Origin: Mangrovibacterium diazotrophicum
GTDB lineage: Bacteria > Bacteroidota > Bacteroidia > Bacteroidales > Prolixibacteraceae
Assembly: GCF_003610535.1 (NCBI RefSeq)
Contig: NZ_RAPN01000001.1
Location: 558,001 to 622,000 of the forward strand
DNA: 64,000 nt
Direction of reading: 5' to 3'
Shown: positions 40,554 through 50,257 of the stretch, piece after piece
How positions within the stretch are numbered: the first letter of the stretch is position 1
How the letters are laid out: every line of letters starts with the position of its first letter
The notes under the pieces: generated by a model
What the model was told of the DNA's origin: nothing
The model's input: the letters and a program-made list of their open reading frames with translations, nothing else
The model's database searches: none
Made by a program: the position numbers and the translations under genes

Positions 40554-42239
40554 TTATTCCTTGTAAACCGTCACTCCTTCTTTGATGGTTTCCAAAACCT
40601 TCGTGTTTTTCACTTCGTCGATCGTGGTTTCGTCCAGGTCAAGTGGGTTTTTATCCAGAATGACCAGGTCGGCCAGCTTGCCTGCTTCCAGCGTCCCCTT
40701 ACTGGCTTCTTCATGATATTGGTAGGCTACATTCGAGGTCAGCATCTGCAGCGCCTGGTAAACCGTAGCCCTTTCTTCGGCCCCCAAAATGCGGCCACTG
40801 CGGGTTTCGCGTTTCACGGCGGTCCAGATCGTCATAAACGGATCGAGCGGCGTCACCGAATAGTCGGTATGGTTGGTTGGGCGCAAACCTTTGCCGTAAG
40901 CCGTTGCAATGGGCGACAAATGCTCGGCAGCCTCCTGCCCGAAGTTTTTAATGTGCACATCGCCCCAATAAAAGGCGTGGTTGGTAAAGAACGAAGGCAC
41001 CAGGCCCAGCGCGGCAATCTGATCCAATTGCGGATCGGTCACAAACTGGCAATGAATGGAGCACCAACGCAGATCCTTGCTCTTGTCGTAATTAATTTGC
41101 TGCATACCATCGATCATCTCCTGGATCGCTTCGCTGCCATTGGTATGCACATTCAACTGCAGGTTATTGTCGTAGCAAGTTTGCATCACCTTGAAGAAAA
41201 CGTCTTTCGGCACAAACGACACACCATGCCAATCGGCTTCGCCGTTGGGACCGGGCGTCAAATAGTGCTGCATGGCCGTTCCACCCTGTGGTGAACCATC
41301 CAAAAGCACTTTGATACCTCCCAGCTTCAAGTGCTTGCTGTAGCTGCCAAAGCTGTCTTTCCCGACAATCTTTTCCATATCGATAAACAGCGGGTACGAA
41401 ATAACATCGATAACCAGCAAACCGTCGGCGCTCGCTTTCTTCAACAGCTGCAAATCATCGAAAGTAGTAGCCCCCTCCTGCGCCGTGGTGTATCCCCATT
41501 TCGTATATTCTTCCTGCGCTTTGGCAAAGGTCTTCAGCAGCTCCCCGGCTGTTGGCTTCGGCATGCTTTCAAAAACCGGCATAAAAGCGTTCTCCATCAA
41601 CAAACCCGAGGGTTTCCGCGAGTTGGGCATCCGCGAAATCACGCCGCCATCCGGATCTTTGGTCTCGGCTGTGATGTTGGCCGCTTCGAGTGCCTTGGAG
41701 TTGAGCAACGCGCCATGCGCCGAAACATGGATAATCAACACCGGATTATCGGGCACCACCTCATCCAGATCCAAACAGGTAGCTTCGCGATCTTCAAACA
41801 TCGTTTGATCGTATCCGTAGCCCACCAGCCACTCGCCTTCTTTCAGCGGTTTCTTTTTTATGAAATCAGCAATCGTCGTTTTTAGTTCGGCAACACTGTT
41901 AACCTCCCCAACGGGCCGTGGCGACGCGTTCACCCAAGTCACCAGTTGCGTGGCATTGATGAAATGGCTGTGCGGATCGATAAAACCGGGCAAGAGCGTT
42001 TTGCCATCCAGGTTTCTCACTTCGGTTGAATCACCTTCATATTTTTGAGCGTCGATCTGCGAACCTACAAAAAGTATCTTGCCGTCTTTTACCGCCACGG
42101 CTTCGGCATACTGCGGCGAGTCTCCCGCCATGGTAACAATGGTTCCACCCCAATAAATGGTGTCGGCCGGGTTTTCAGGAGCCGATTTGCAACCAAACAA
42201 GGCTAGCAGTGAGGCATAGAAAAGTAATCTCTTTTTCAT
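40554..42239 (-). CDS. Secreted amidohydrolase, YtcJ-like, predicted lipoprotein
   Basis: The start at MKKRLLFYASLLALFGCK gives 561 residues with a lipobox (LALFGCKSA, Cys17). It belongs to the amidohydrolase-3 group (YtcJ-like) of TIM-barrel metal hydrolases: DPHSHFINATQ with the first two His metal ligands, HVSAHGALLNSKAL, GGIKVLLDGSPQGG and LNVHTNGSEAIQ. These enzymes hydrolyse C-N bonds of unknown secreted or environmental substrates. It heads a series of minus-strand hydrolase and sulfatase genes. The long upstream extension to 42299 is less likely as coding because the lipobox fits the later start. Confidence 0.88.
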   Translation of the reverse strand: MKKRLLFYASLLALFGCKSAPENPADTIYWGGTIVTMAGDSPQYAEAVAVKDGKILFVGSQIDAQKYEGDSTEVRNLDGKTLLPGFIDPHSHFINATQLVTWVNASPRPVGEVNSVAELKTTIADFIKKKPLKEGEWLVGYGYDQTMFEDREATCLDLDEVVPDNPVLIIHVSAHGALLNSKALEAANITAETKDPDGGVISRMPNSRKPSGLLMENAFMPVFESMPKPTAGELLKTFAKAQEEYTKWGYTTAQEGATTFDDLQLLKKASADGLLVIDVISYPLFIDMEKIVGKDSFGSYSKHLKLGGIKVLLDGSPQGGTAMQHYLTPGPNGEADWHGVSFVPKDVFFKVMQTCYDNNLQLNVHTNGSEAIQEMIDGMQQINYDKSKDLRWCSIHCQFVTDPQLDQIAALGLVPSFFTNHAFYWGDVHIKNFGQEAAEHLSPIATAYGKGLRPTNHTDYSVTPLDPFMTIWTAVKRETRSGRILGAEERATVYQALQMLTSNVAYQYHEEASKGTLEAGKLADLVILDKNPLDLDETTIDEVKNTKVLETIKEGVTVYKE

Positions 42240-42519
42240 GATTTTATTTGATTTTTTAAGGTCATTTGTTCTGTGTTTACGGTGATCAACACGTGTCATT
42301 AGATGGAATCTTCCGGTTAGGAAATCGGGTTAAAAGACGCGAAACAGAACGCTTGTCCGGGTAAGACACAAGTCCTTGTCTATCTGCTCTGTTTCGCCAT
42401 TCAAGTTAAGCCATTTAAATGAATTTAGCAGCTACAGAATGCTTTAATTTATCAATAAATTTTTGGTGATTTTTGTGCATGAACCGGTGATAAAACAGGC
42501 TGACATTTCAATCCGTTAC

Positions 42520-43152
42520 CTACTTCTGATAATGTATTTCAGAAAAGACTGAAGTTAAACCTTCGCCAACGGGCGATTGCGACGCCAGGCCGATGCGAAT
42601 TGGCAGATCGGAATTCAGGCGAAAATACCGGATATTCACCCAATTCTCTTCATCCAGCGAATACGAGAAGATGATTTGCTTTCCCTTCTTGCTTATCCGC
42701 ATATACACCCAATTGTCGGGAATATAATCCGAATAAGCATCGTCCGAAATTTCATTGGTTACCACGGTTACCATCCTGTTTTTCGTGGGCGACTCATTTT
42801 CAAAACAAAACTTCGCCCAATAGGCTTCATCAATGTAAACAACCAACATGGCGGCGTCCCATTTCGAGCGATGTTCGGCAGATGACTTAGCCGAGAAGGT
42901 AAAATCGTCATCGGGGCTGAAAAGCAGTTTGGGCATGTTACTCACCCGGAAGTGGCCGCTCGGCGAATAAAACATGTTTGTTCCGGGAGCAGCGCTGATG
43001 GCTATAGTTTCGTTGTGAATTGCAAAACTGTCGGGTTCGATCACCCACTCCAATGGGCAGGGAATCCCATCCAATTCAATTGAGGCTGCTGCTGGTTGAG
43101 AAAAAACGCTTCGGGCAAGAACAGCGAACAAGGCAAATAAAAGGTATTTCAT
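42520..43152 (-). CDS. DUF1349-family secreted protein
   Basis: The 210-residue protein has a signal peptide (VLARSVFSQ). The mature sequence is a concanavalin-like beta-sandwich of the DUF1349 type: CPLEWVIEPDSFAIHNETIA, GTNMFYSPSGHFRVSNMPKL, then SPTKNRMVTVVTNEISDDAY and YMRISKKGKQIIFSYSLDEE. Such domains occur in carbohydrate-related and regulator-like proteins. No catalytic residues are evident. It sits between the alpha/beta hydrolase and the amidohydrolase genes on the same strand and may bind sugars for them. Confidence 0.85.
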   Translation of the reverse strand: MKYLLFALFAVLARSVFSQPAAASIELDGIPCPLEWVIEPDSFAIHNETIAISAAPGTNMFYSPSGHFRVSNMPKLLFSPDDDFTFSAKSSAEHRSKWDAAMLVVYIDEAYWAKFCFENESPTKNRMVTVVTNEISDDAYSDYIPDNWVYMRISKKGKQIIFSYSLDEENWVNIRYFRLNSDLPIRIGLASQSPVGEGLTSVFSEIHYQK

Positions 43153-43181
43153 CGTTTTGGGGTTTTGTTGGGTTTTAGAAA

Positions 43182-43216
43182 TAAAAAGGCCTTTAAAACA
43201 CTGGTTTCAAAGGCCT
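43182..43216 (-). terminator. Terminator of the alpha/beta hydrolase gene
   Basis: AGGCCTTT (43187-43194) pairs with AAAGGCCT (43209-43216). The minus-strand side continues into TTTTTAT. It lies about 75 bases after the stop of the gene at 43291-44343. Confidence 0.75.
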
Positions 43217-43290
43217 ATACAAGTTACTTTATTTTGAACCCAAATGAAATATCCGCCGTCAATTTTTCAAGAACAAGAGAAGCTGTTTTT

Positions 43291-44343
43291 CTATTTCAAA
43301 TGCTGAATAAAAAACCCTGCTTGTGCCCGGCTTACCTGGTCGAAGAGTTCGCTAGGGTAAAACAGCAATCCGAAATGACCGCCTTCAATCTCCTGCAGTT
43401 CCTTGGGCTCGGGTGTCTGTTGATAGGCATAGCGGGCAACCTCGGGGTTGGCTCCCGGCATTTCGTCGTCGTAAGCCACCTGCATCAACACAGCCGCTTT
43501 AAGGTGCGGCACGCAAATAACCGAGCTGAATTTGACCGGAACCATCGGCACCACATAGGTGGCATGGTTCACCCACCCGGTATTGTGCCGCGCGCCGTAT
43601 TCCATAAACCAGCGATAAGCTGTTAAAGGTTTCAACAGCGATGGAATGGTTTGCTGATCGAAGGACACCACCGGCATCGGTCCAATCGTGGTTTCCGGTA
43701 CGCTGATGTCGCCTTCGTAAAAGGTTGTTTTTAGCTGTTGAAACAGGCTTCCATCCGGATCAGGAGGTGGCAACTCGCGCCCTAAGGCAGGAACCTGCAC
43801 AACCACTGTCTTCACCCGTTGATCCATGGCCGCCACAAACAACGCAACATCGCCGCTCATGCTATCGCCCCACAGCCCAATCCGGGCGCTATCGAGCTCC
43901 GGCAAGCTTACACCATAGTCAATGGCATCGCGAAAACCCCGAGCCTGCGTCCAGCGGTTGATTTCCAGCCGCGGCTCACCATCGCTGATTCCCAGGTTGC
44001 GATGATCGTATAAAATAACAGCAAAACCAGCGTCGCGGAATACCTCTGCAAAGCGATCGGCAACCATGCCTTCAATGGTGGCCGAATAGCCGTGTGCCAT
44101 GACGACAACCGGCAATTTCCCGGCGTCATTTTCGGGCAAATAGAGTCTCCCTCTCAGAGTAGCTCCTTCGGATTGAAATTCGATGGGTTGATACATGGGC
44201 TTTGTTTTTGGTGTTTCTGTATTGGGTTGACGTGAATCTTGTGCCGCCAAAGGATAGCCCACCAACAAGAGCGCAACAAGCATTATCGTCTTGAAGCTGG
44301 CACCGCTTCGGCCTGTATTTCGAGGGTTGGGCAATTCGATCAT
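43291..44343 (-). CDS. Secreted alpha/beta hydrolase
   Basis: The start at MIELPNPRNTGRS gives 350 residues; a longer in-frame start lies 138 bases upstream but has poor coding style. A hydrophobic segment (MLVALLLVGYPLAAQD) gives a signal peptide. The alpha/beta hydrolase fold shows the oxyanion region VVVMAHGYSATIEGM, the nucleophile elbow GLWGDSMSGDVA (Ser about residue 169), an Asp in YDDEMPGA and the late His in EGGHFGLLF. The substrate is unknown; family members hydrolyse esters or peptides. It lies between the sulfatase and DUF1349 genes. Confidence 0.85.
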   Translation of the reverse strand: MIELPNPRNTGRSGASFKTIMLVALLLVGYPLAAQDSRQPNTETPKTKPMYQPIEFQSEGATLRGRLYLPENDAGKLPVVVMAHGYSATIEGMVADRFAEVFRDAGFAVILYDHRNLGISDGEPRLEINRWTQARGFRDAIDYGVSLPELDSARIGLWGDSMSGDVALFVAAMDQRVKTVVVQVPALGRELPPPDPDGSLFQQLKTTFYEGDISVPETTIGPMPVVSFDQQTIPSLLKPLTAYRWFMEYGARHNTGWVNHATYVVPMVPVKFSSVICVPHLKAAVLMQVAYDDEMPGANPEVARYAYQQTPEPKELQEIEGGHFGLLFYPSELFDQVSRAQAGFFIQHLK

Positions 44344-44468
44344 GTACTTTCCTGCAGATTGGTGTTTAGCTGAGCTTTTGTCCTGCCTTCTTCGCAAAAA
44401 GCAATATTGGATATACTCGCTTATTTGAAACAGAGTTACAACGCTGGTTTCTACGGTAGTCATTTGAC

Positions 44469-44497
44469 AAAAAAAAGGCACCCTCTCGGATGCCCTT
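44469..44497 (-). terminator. Terminator of the large sulfatase gene
   Basis: TGCCCTT (44491-44497) pairs with AAGGCA (44475-44480), with one bulged base, around the loop CCCTCTCGGA. The minus-strand side runs into eight T residues. Confidence 0.7.
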
Positions 44498-44522
44498 CAT
44501 ATTCACCTTTTAAAATACAGCA

Positions 44523-46949
44523 TTATTCAACTGCTATCGTTACGTAGTTGATTTTTCCGTTGAACTTGTTCTCGCCAACCTTGTAGCGGCGGCTCACATT
44601 GGTTGCTTCGTCAAAACCAACGTCGGCGCCTTCATCGAGCGAGAACATGTTACCGTTGGTATTGTCGATGCGGGCCTCTCCTACTTTTTCGCCATCGATA
44701 AAGAGGGTTCCGTTTCCACCTTTCCCCATTCCGCCACCATCGTAGGCAAATTCAAATTCAATGGTGTGCTTACCAGCCGAAAGGGCTTTGCTACTGTTCA
44801 CATCGTACTGTTTCAAACCGACCCAGTTGTAGGTAAAAACAGGCTTTCCTTTGTCAACCCAAAGACTGTAACCGCCAAACAAACCGCCCATGGCCAGGAT
44901 AACACCGTTGGCTCCCGGTTTCACTTCCACCTCGGTCGTGAATTTGCTGCTGGTATTTTTAATGTTGATGAATGCATTCTCGAGCATACCGCTCATGCCT
45001 TCATACACAGTCAACGATTTCCGTCCGTTCATCAGGTCGGGGCGCCCTGCAGTTGCCGGGTCGAAACGCTCGATCGTACGGTCGTCGATTGGTAGCACGT
45101 GGTATTTTACCGCTTCATCCATAAACACCTGCTTGAGCTCTTCCACTTTTTCGGGGTTGTCAGCCGCTAAATCGGTACTCTCGCTGAAGTCTTCATTGAC
45201 ATTGTAGAGTTCCCATTTATCGTCAACCAATTTGCCGCGAGGACCGTCTTCCCAGGGTGCTTTGTGGACAGTCGAAGCCACCCAGCCATCCTGGTAGATC
45301 GCACGGTTACCGACGATCTCAAAATATTGTGTGTTATGGAATTCAGGCGTTTTCGGATCATCAAAAGTCTTCAGCATACTGAAACCTTCAATCGGCTTCT
45401 GCTCTACCCCGTTTACACTAACCGGTTCCGGCACATGTGCGGCTTCCAGAATCGTCGGCACAATGTCGATGGCATGACAGAACTGATCGCGAACCACGTC
45501 GGTCTGTTTCAATTTTCCCGGCCATACCATGATCAAACCATTTCGGGTTCCACCAAAGTTACCGGCTACCTGTTTGGTCCATTTAAAAGGTGTATTACCG
45601 GCCACAGCCCATCCGGCGGCAAAGTGACCATACGATTCGCGGGTACCCAGTTTATCCAGGTTTGCAGCCATCATGTCAATGTCTTCCGCAACACCGTTGA
45701 AGTAGGTATTTTCATTCAGCAGGCCATTGGCCATCCCTTCGGCACTGGCCCCGTTGTCACCTAAAATGTAGATGAAAAGCGTATTATCTGCTATCCCGAG
45801 ATCCTCAATCGACTGATACAACCGACCAACCTGGTCGTCAACATGCTCACCAAAGGCAGCAAAGATTTCCATTTGGCGGGCAAATACTTTTTGCTCCGTT
45901 GGTGACAGTTTATCCCAATCTTTGATGTAATCGGGTTTGGGAGCCAGTTTGGTTCCTTCGGGCACAATACCCATTTTAATTTGACGGTCCAATGTTTTCT
46001 GACGGTAGGCATCCCAACCATCATCGAACTCGCCTTTGTATTTATCCAGGTACGATGCCGGCGGCTGGTGAGGCGCATGCGTAGCCCCTGGTGCGAAATA
46101 CATAAAAAAAGGTTTATCGGGAGTTAATGATTTCTGAGCTTTCATCCACGATATGGCATGATCAGTCATATCCTCGGTAAAGTGGTAGTTTGGATCTTCT
46201 GAATCCACTTCCACTTTTGTAGTTCCGTCGTAGATTCCGGGGTAGAACTGGTTGGTTTCACCGCCCATAAAACCATAAAATTTTTCAAATCCTTTGTATA
46301 CCGGCCAATGGGTGAACGGCCCCGATGGACTGATTTCCCAGGCTGCTGTTTCGTGGTTCTTTCCGAAGTGAGCCGTGTTGTAGCCATTTAGTTTCAGGAT
46401 TTCGGCAACGGTTGCGCAGCTTTGCGGTGTTAGCCCCGTGTTTCCTTCAAAGGCCGTGGCAACTTCGGTAATCCCACCCATGTTGTTAGAATGGTGATTT
46501 CGTCCACTTAACAAAGCCGTACGCGTGGGCGAACAAAGCGCGGTGGTGTGGAAGCGATTAAAGCGAATCCCTTCGTCAGCGAGCTTATCAGCTGCCGGCA
46601 TGCGAATAGCTCCACCAAATGAGCTACTTTGGCCAAAGCCCATATCATCAATCAAAACGATAACAACATTGGGTGCTCCATCGGGAGCTTTCACCGCCCA
46701 GGGTTTGGGTGCTGTGGCATCACGGGCATCCAGTGCCGTGATTACAGGAACCTCAGGCGGAGTCATTGGTAAATGTGTCCGGTCGAAGCCATCGGCACCA
46801 ACTGCCGAACTTGTCTTGGCTTCTTCTTTGGGGGCTGGCTGGCAGGCAAACAAGAGCACTGCAAGCAACGGAACAGAAAAGAGGAAACAACTCCATCGTT
46901 TCACCAATTTCTGATTTAACTGAACAAGGAAAGGTTTTTTTGACATCAT
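44523..46949 (-). CDS. Arylsulfatase lipoprotein (Cys-type, AslA-like)
   Basis: The 808-residue protein has a lipobox (AVLLFACQPAP, Cys36). The sulfatase domain carries the formylglycine motif ALCSPTRTALLSGR (Cys139), metal-binding NVVIVLIDDMGFGQ, and GKNHETAAW. The C-terminal 180 residues form a beta-rich, concanavalin-like region (KFTTEVEVKPGANGVI; KHTIEFEFAYDGGGMG). This layout and length match the AslA/atsA-type sulfatases. The Cys must be turned into formylglycine by a maturase (anSME or FGE), which is not in the window. Sulfate esters of sugars or other sulfated matter are likely substrates, but nothing in the sequence fixes which. Confidence 0.92.
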   Translation of the reverse strand: MMSKKPFLVQLNQKLVKRWSCFLFSVPLLAVLLFACQPAPKEEAKTSSAVGADGFDRTHLPMTPPEVPVITALDARDATAPKPWAVKAPDGAPNVVIVLIDDMGFGQSSSFGGAIRMPAADKLADEGIRFNRFHTTALCSPTRTALLSGRNHHSNNMGGITEVATAFEGNTGLTPQSCATVAEILKLNGYNTAHFGKNHETAAWEISPSGPFTHWPVYKGFEKFYGFMGGETNQFYPGIYDGTTKVEVDSEDPNYHFTEDMTDHAISWMKAQKSLTPDKPFFMYFAPGATHAPHQPPASYLDKYKGEFDDGWDAYRQKTLDRQIKMGIVPEGTKLAPKPDYIKDWDKLSPTEQKVFARQMEIFAAFGEHVDDQVGRLYQSIEDLGIADNTLFIYILGDNGASAEGMANGLLNENTYFNGVAEDIDMMAANLDKLGTRESYGHFAAGWAVAGNTPFKWTKQVAGNFGGTRNGLIMVWPGKLKQTDVVRDQFCHAIDIVPTILEAAHVPEPVSVNGVEQKPIEGFSMLKTFDDPKTPEFHNTQYFEIVGNRAIYQDGWVASTVHKAPWEDGPRGKLVDDKWELYNVNEDFSESTDLAADNPEKVEELKQVFMDEAVKYHVLPIDDRTIERFDPATAGRPDLMNGRKSLTVYEGMSGMLENAFINIKNTSSKFTTEVEVKPGANGVILAMGGLFGGYSLWVDKGKPVFTYNWVGLKQYDVNSSKALSAGKHTIEFEFAYDGGGMGKGGNGTLFIDGEKVGEARIDNTNGNMFSLDEGADVGFDEATNVSRRYKVGENKFNGKINYVTIAVE

Positions 46950-47174
46950 AACTTCGTATTTAGGATTGTTTCAGTAAAACTTTCAACCATTCCACGTAAA
47001 GCTATCTTCGCCTCGTCCTCTCCCAAAAAAGCACAGCAAAATTCCAGGGAAATTTGTTTGACTGGTTTGTCAATGAGTAGTCAAGTTACGACATCCTTGG
47101 TATAGTGTCAATACTATTGAACAAATAGCTACAACAAATTAAAACATTCAATATCAGACATGAATCAGGAATAT

Positions 47175-47203
47175 AAAAAGAAAGGCACCTGTTAAGTGCC
47201 TTT
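47175..47203 (-). terminator. Terminator of the smaller sulfatase gene
   Basis: AAAGGCAC (47181-47188) pairs with GTGCCTTT (47196-47203). On the minus strand it is followed by CTTTTTAT, a usable U-tract. Confidence 0.75.
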
Positions 47204-47227
47204 CTTTTATCAATTGATTGGAATAAT

Positions 47228-48805
47228 TTATTGTCGTGTATCTGATTGCAGGATGGCCTCGATGGCTTTATTGATATCCAACGAAGCTGAGGCTTGTCGC
47301 GGTGGGAAATCCTGGAAACTTTCCAGGTGCTCGGTCAGCGCGCCAATCGCAGGCTGGAACACCCAGGATTTATGCATAATCAATTCGAACGCGTAGATGT
47401 CGTCATATTTTTCAAAAGGGTCTTTTCGTAGATTGAAAAGTTGTGGCATTGTACGCGGCACCATGTTATCGAAATAACGTTGCTTTGTTGCAAAATGCAT
47501 TTTCCACGGGCCAACACGCATGGCTGTCAGACTGGATTCGTAATAATAGAAGAAGTAGTTGCGGGCCGATTTGTCGGTTTTTCCTTCCCAGTAATCCAGG
47601 TTGTTAAAACCGTCGATATGTACTTTATAAGTCATATCCCCAAATTTCTTACCCTCCTTCAGTTCTTCGATAATATCGGTATCGCCCACTGCTGCCATCA
47701 CCGTTGGCAAAACATCTTCATGAGCCGAGATGCCATTGCGAATCAAACCAGCAGGTATTTTTCCCGGCCACCGAACCATGAATGGTGCACGAACACCACC
47801 TTCATAAGTGGTCATTTTTTCACCGCGGAACATCGTTACACCGGCATCGGGCCAGGTACTTTGCTCTGGTCCGTTATCCGTTGTGTAAATCACGATGGTG
47901 TTATCGGCGATTCCCAATTCGTCCAGGTAGTCCAGAATTTCACCAACCTGTCCGTCATGCTCCATCAACCCCGAACCAAACAAGTCCATATCGGTACTAA
48001 TTGGTGTGGCCAGATTGCGGTGTTCTTCTTTCAGGTGTGTGTAAACGTGCATGCGGCTGGTAGCATGCCAGATAAAGAACGGTTTACCAGCATCGTGTGC
48101 CCGTTTGATAAAATCTTCGGTTTTGGCAACCAAAGTATCGTCGAAACTTTCCATCATTTTCGAAGTCAGCGGGCCAAGGTCCTTCACTTTTTGTTTGCCT
48201 ACAACGCCAAAGCGTGGATCTTCTGTTGAGTCATACTTATCAGATGCAAAAGACTGGATAATCCCGCGAGGGCCGTATTTGTTGTAGAACTCTTTGGTTT
48301 TCGGATAGTCAGCTTGCTCTTCTTCTTCCGACACGTTCAGGTGATACAGGTTTCCGTAGAACTCGTCGAAACCATGAACTGTCGGCAAGTGCTCGTTGCG
48401 GTCGCCCAGGTGGTTTTTACCAAACTGCCCGGTCATGTAGCCCATCGGCTTCAGCAACTCGGCCAGCGTTGGGTCTTCTTTTTTCAAACCAAGCGGGTTA
48501 CCGGGTTGGCCGACGGTTGTTAGCCCCGTACGAACCGGTTTTTGGCCGGTAATAAAGGCCGCACGACCAGCAGTACAACTGGGCTGCGAATAGTGGTCCG
48601 TAAACAAGACGCCCTCTTTAGCGATGCGGTCGATATTTGGTGTTGGGTACTGTAGGCCTAAACTGTAACAACCTAGCGAGTTTGGGGCGACGTCATCAAC
48701 CATGATGACCAAAATATTGGGTTTGTCTTGCGCAAAGCCGGTTAAGCTGAACGCTACAAGCAAAAGCCCGAAAAAAAGAATCGAGAAAGGTTTTCTGTAA
48801 CTCAT
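47228..48805 (-). CDS. Secreted arylsulfatase (Cys-type)
   Basis: The start at MSYRKPFSILFFGLLL gives 525 residues with a signal peptide (SLTGFAQ). The formylglycine motif is QPSCTAGRAAFITGQK (Cys77, of the C-x-A-x-R form). The metal site NILVIMVDDVAPNSLG and the region GKNHLGDRNEHLPTVHGFDE agree with the arylsulfatase family. It is in the same orientation as the large sulfatase, with separate terminators, so the two may be independently expressed. The substrate is not clear. Confidence 0.93.
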   Translation of the reverse strand: MSYRKPFSILFFGLLLVAFSLTGFAQDKPNILVIMVDDVAPNSLGCYSLGLQYPTPNIDRIAKEGVLFTDHYSQPSCTAGRAAFITGQKPVRTGLTTVGQPGNPLGLKKEDPTLAELLKPMGYMTGQFGKNHLGDRNEHLPTVHGFDEFYGNLYHLNVSEEEEQADYPKTKEFYNKYGPRGIIQSFASDKYDSTEDPRFGVVGKQKVKDLGPLTSKMMESFDDTLVAKTEDFIKRAHDAGKPFFIWHATSRMHVYTHLKEEHRNLATPISTDMDLFGSGLMEHDGQVGEILDYLDELGIADNTIVIYTTDNGPEQSTWPDAGVTMFRGEKMTTYEGGVRAPFMVRWPGKIPAGLIRNGISAHEDVLPTVMAAVGDTDIIEELKEGKKFGDMTYKVHIDGFNNLDYWEGKTDKSARNYFFYYYESSLTAMRVGPWKMHFATKQRYFDNMVPRTMPQLFNLRKDPFEKYDDIYAFELIMHKSWVFQPAIGALTEHLESFQDFPPRQASASLDINKAIEAILQSDTRQ

Positions 48806-49096
48806 AACTTTGTGTTTATAATTTGTGAAAATCAAATTCTTCCTTGTTCCACGTACAAAGCAGTATGTTCTCCTCTCTTAACTTCCAATTCGAAAAACGG
48901 GGCGCAGCAATATTTCCCGGGAATTAGGAACAACAGGTTCGTTGTTCGCTAATCAATTTACAACATTCTTTTTACAGGACATATCGTTAAATAACGATTT
49001 TTTACTCTCTGTTTACGATTATTTAGCCGTATAGACGGCATAGCCATTTCAGGTTTTAATTGAATCCAGAAGAATAAAATACTTATTTTCTGTTGG

Positions 49097-50161
49097 TTAT
49101 CGCGAATTTTTCATTTTAAATCCGAAACGATAATTATAGGAAAGCAGCAACGACTTTCGATTGCCGATGAAGCCCACTTCGCCGCGAAACTGGTGGTGCT
49201 TGTTTAGCTGGTATTGACCACCGACAATCATGTTCCACTTTTGCTTCGGACTTTTTCGGATTCGGTAGTGAATCATCCCCGAACCGTCGGCAGCTTCCAA
49301 CTTATTCACAATGGGGGTCAGCGTTTTATCAGCCAGCAGTTTTTGTGCAATGGTGGCTTCATTATCGTACCAGTTCCAATAGGTATCTACAATTTCATCG
49401 CGCTTCTCCCAGGTTTCCGTCGGGATCACGCTGGCCAAAGGAATATTCCCTTCGGTGACTCCGCCCATATTTACGCGCATGGTACCGACCCACCAGGCCA
49501 GGTTCGAACCGGGCTTCTGCGACACCTTGAAGGCACGTCCCACCCGCATCGAAAATATTCCGGTCTTCACCGGTTCCTTAAAATTGCTCATGTTTGTCCA
49601 CACCCAGTTGCCATCGAGCACAATGAAGTATTTCCCCAGTCCACCGGCTCCCGTAACACCAAATCCAAGGCTGGTTCCCTCCAGCTCAGCAACCGTTTTC
49701 ATTTGGATAGGATAAGTCAACTCGACTGTGGTTTCGGCATAGGCTTTCCCGAATATTCCATAAACATCTAAAAAAGGCAACACCCAGAGATCGGGCCTAA
49801 CATTGATCGACGTGGCCTTTGCATTCAAGGTTCCAAATTCAATGAGGTCGGTCAAATCAGTGACGGGTACGTCGGGTATCATTCCCTCGGAAAAGCCCAC
49901 AGCCACCTCCGGAATAACAATATCCTGCTTGGCGGTGAAGAAATTGAACATCCCGCCCCAGGGATAAGGCATATCAAATCCTTTATCGTAGGCCTTATCG
50001 CCCAAAAGCGGGAATCGGTACGGATACTCCGTGTGGATCGTGTCACCTTTATGAAGGCTGGAATACTGGGCCGACACACACGTTGAAAAAAACAAAAGGA
50101 GTAGAAAAAGGACGATCCGATTCACCGGATGAAATACCCTTGCAGAATTAATTTTCACCAT
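49097..50161 (-). CDS. Outer-membrane beta-rich protein of unknown function
   Basis: The 354-residue protein has a signal peptide (FFSTCVSAQ). The mature sequence alternates beta strands and turns, such as EVAVGFSEGMIPDVP, TSLGFGVTGAGGLGKYFIVL and SMRVGRAFKVSQKPGS, and ends with an Omp-like last strand (LLLSYNYRFGFKMKNSR). This points to an outer-membrane barrel. I do not recognise the family. It lies in the sulfatase cluster between the smaller sulfatase gene and an Omp85-type gene, so a role in substrate uptake or surface display is possible. Confidence 0.65.
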   Translation of the reverse strand: MVKINSARVFHPVNRIVLFLLLLFFSTCVSAQYSSLHKGDTIHTEYPYRFPLLGDKAYDKGFDMPYPWGGMFNFFTAKQDIVIPEVAVGFSEGMIPDVPVTDLTDLIEFGTLNAKATSINVRPDLWVLPFLDVYGIFGKAYAETTVELTYPIQMKTVAELEGTSLGFGVTGAGGLGKYFIVLDGNWVWTNMSNFKEPVKTGIFSMRVGRAFKVSQKPGSNLAWWVGTMRVNMGGVTEGNIPLASVIPTETWEKRDEIVDTYWNWYDNEATIAQKLLADKTLTPIVNKLEAADGSGMIHYRIRKSPKQKWNMIVGGQYQLNKHHQFRGEVGFIGNRKSLLLSYNYRFGFKMKNSR

Positions 50162-50257
50162 ACTGCCGATTTTTTTCGTTCAAACGTTCCTACAAGTTAT
50201 GACAAAAGCAGTTACCGGAATAGCACTCTCCGCCGATACTTGCTAACCGGTGTTTGT

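Noticed and set aside
40506-41294. A 262-codon open frame on the plus strand
   Set aside because: It lies antisense to the amidohydrolase gene and shows no coding features; the minus-strand gene has a lipobox and catalytic motifs.
47441-48229. A 262-codon open frame on the plus strand
   Set aside because: It lies antisense to the smaller sulfatase and mirrors its codons; no family pattern is visible.
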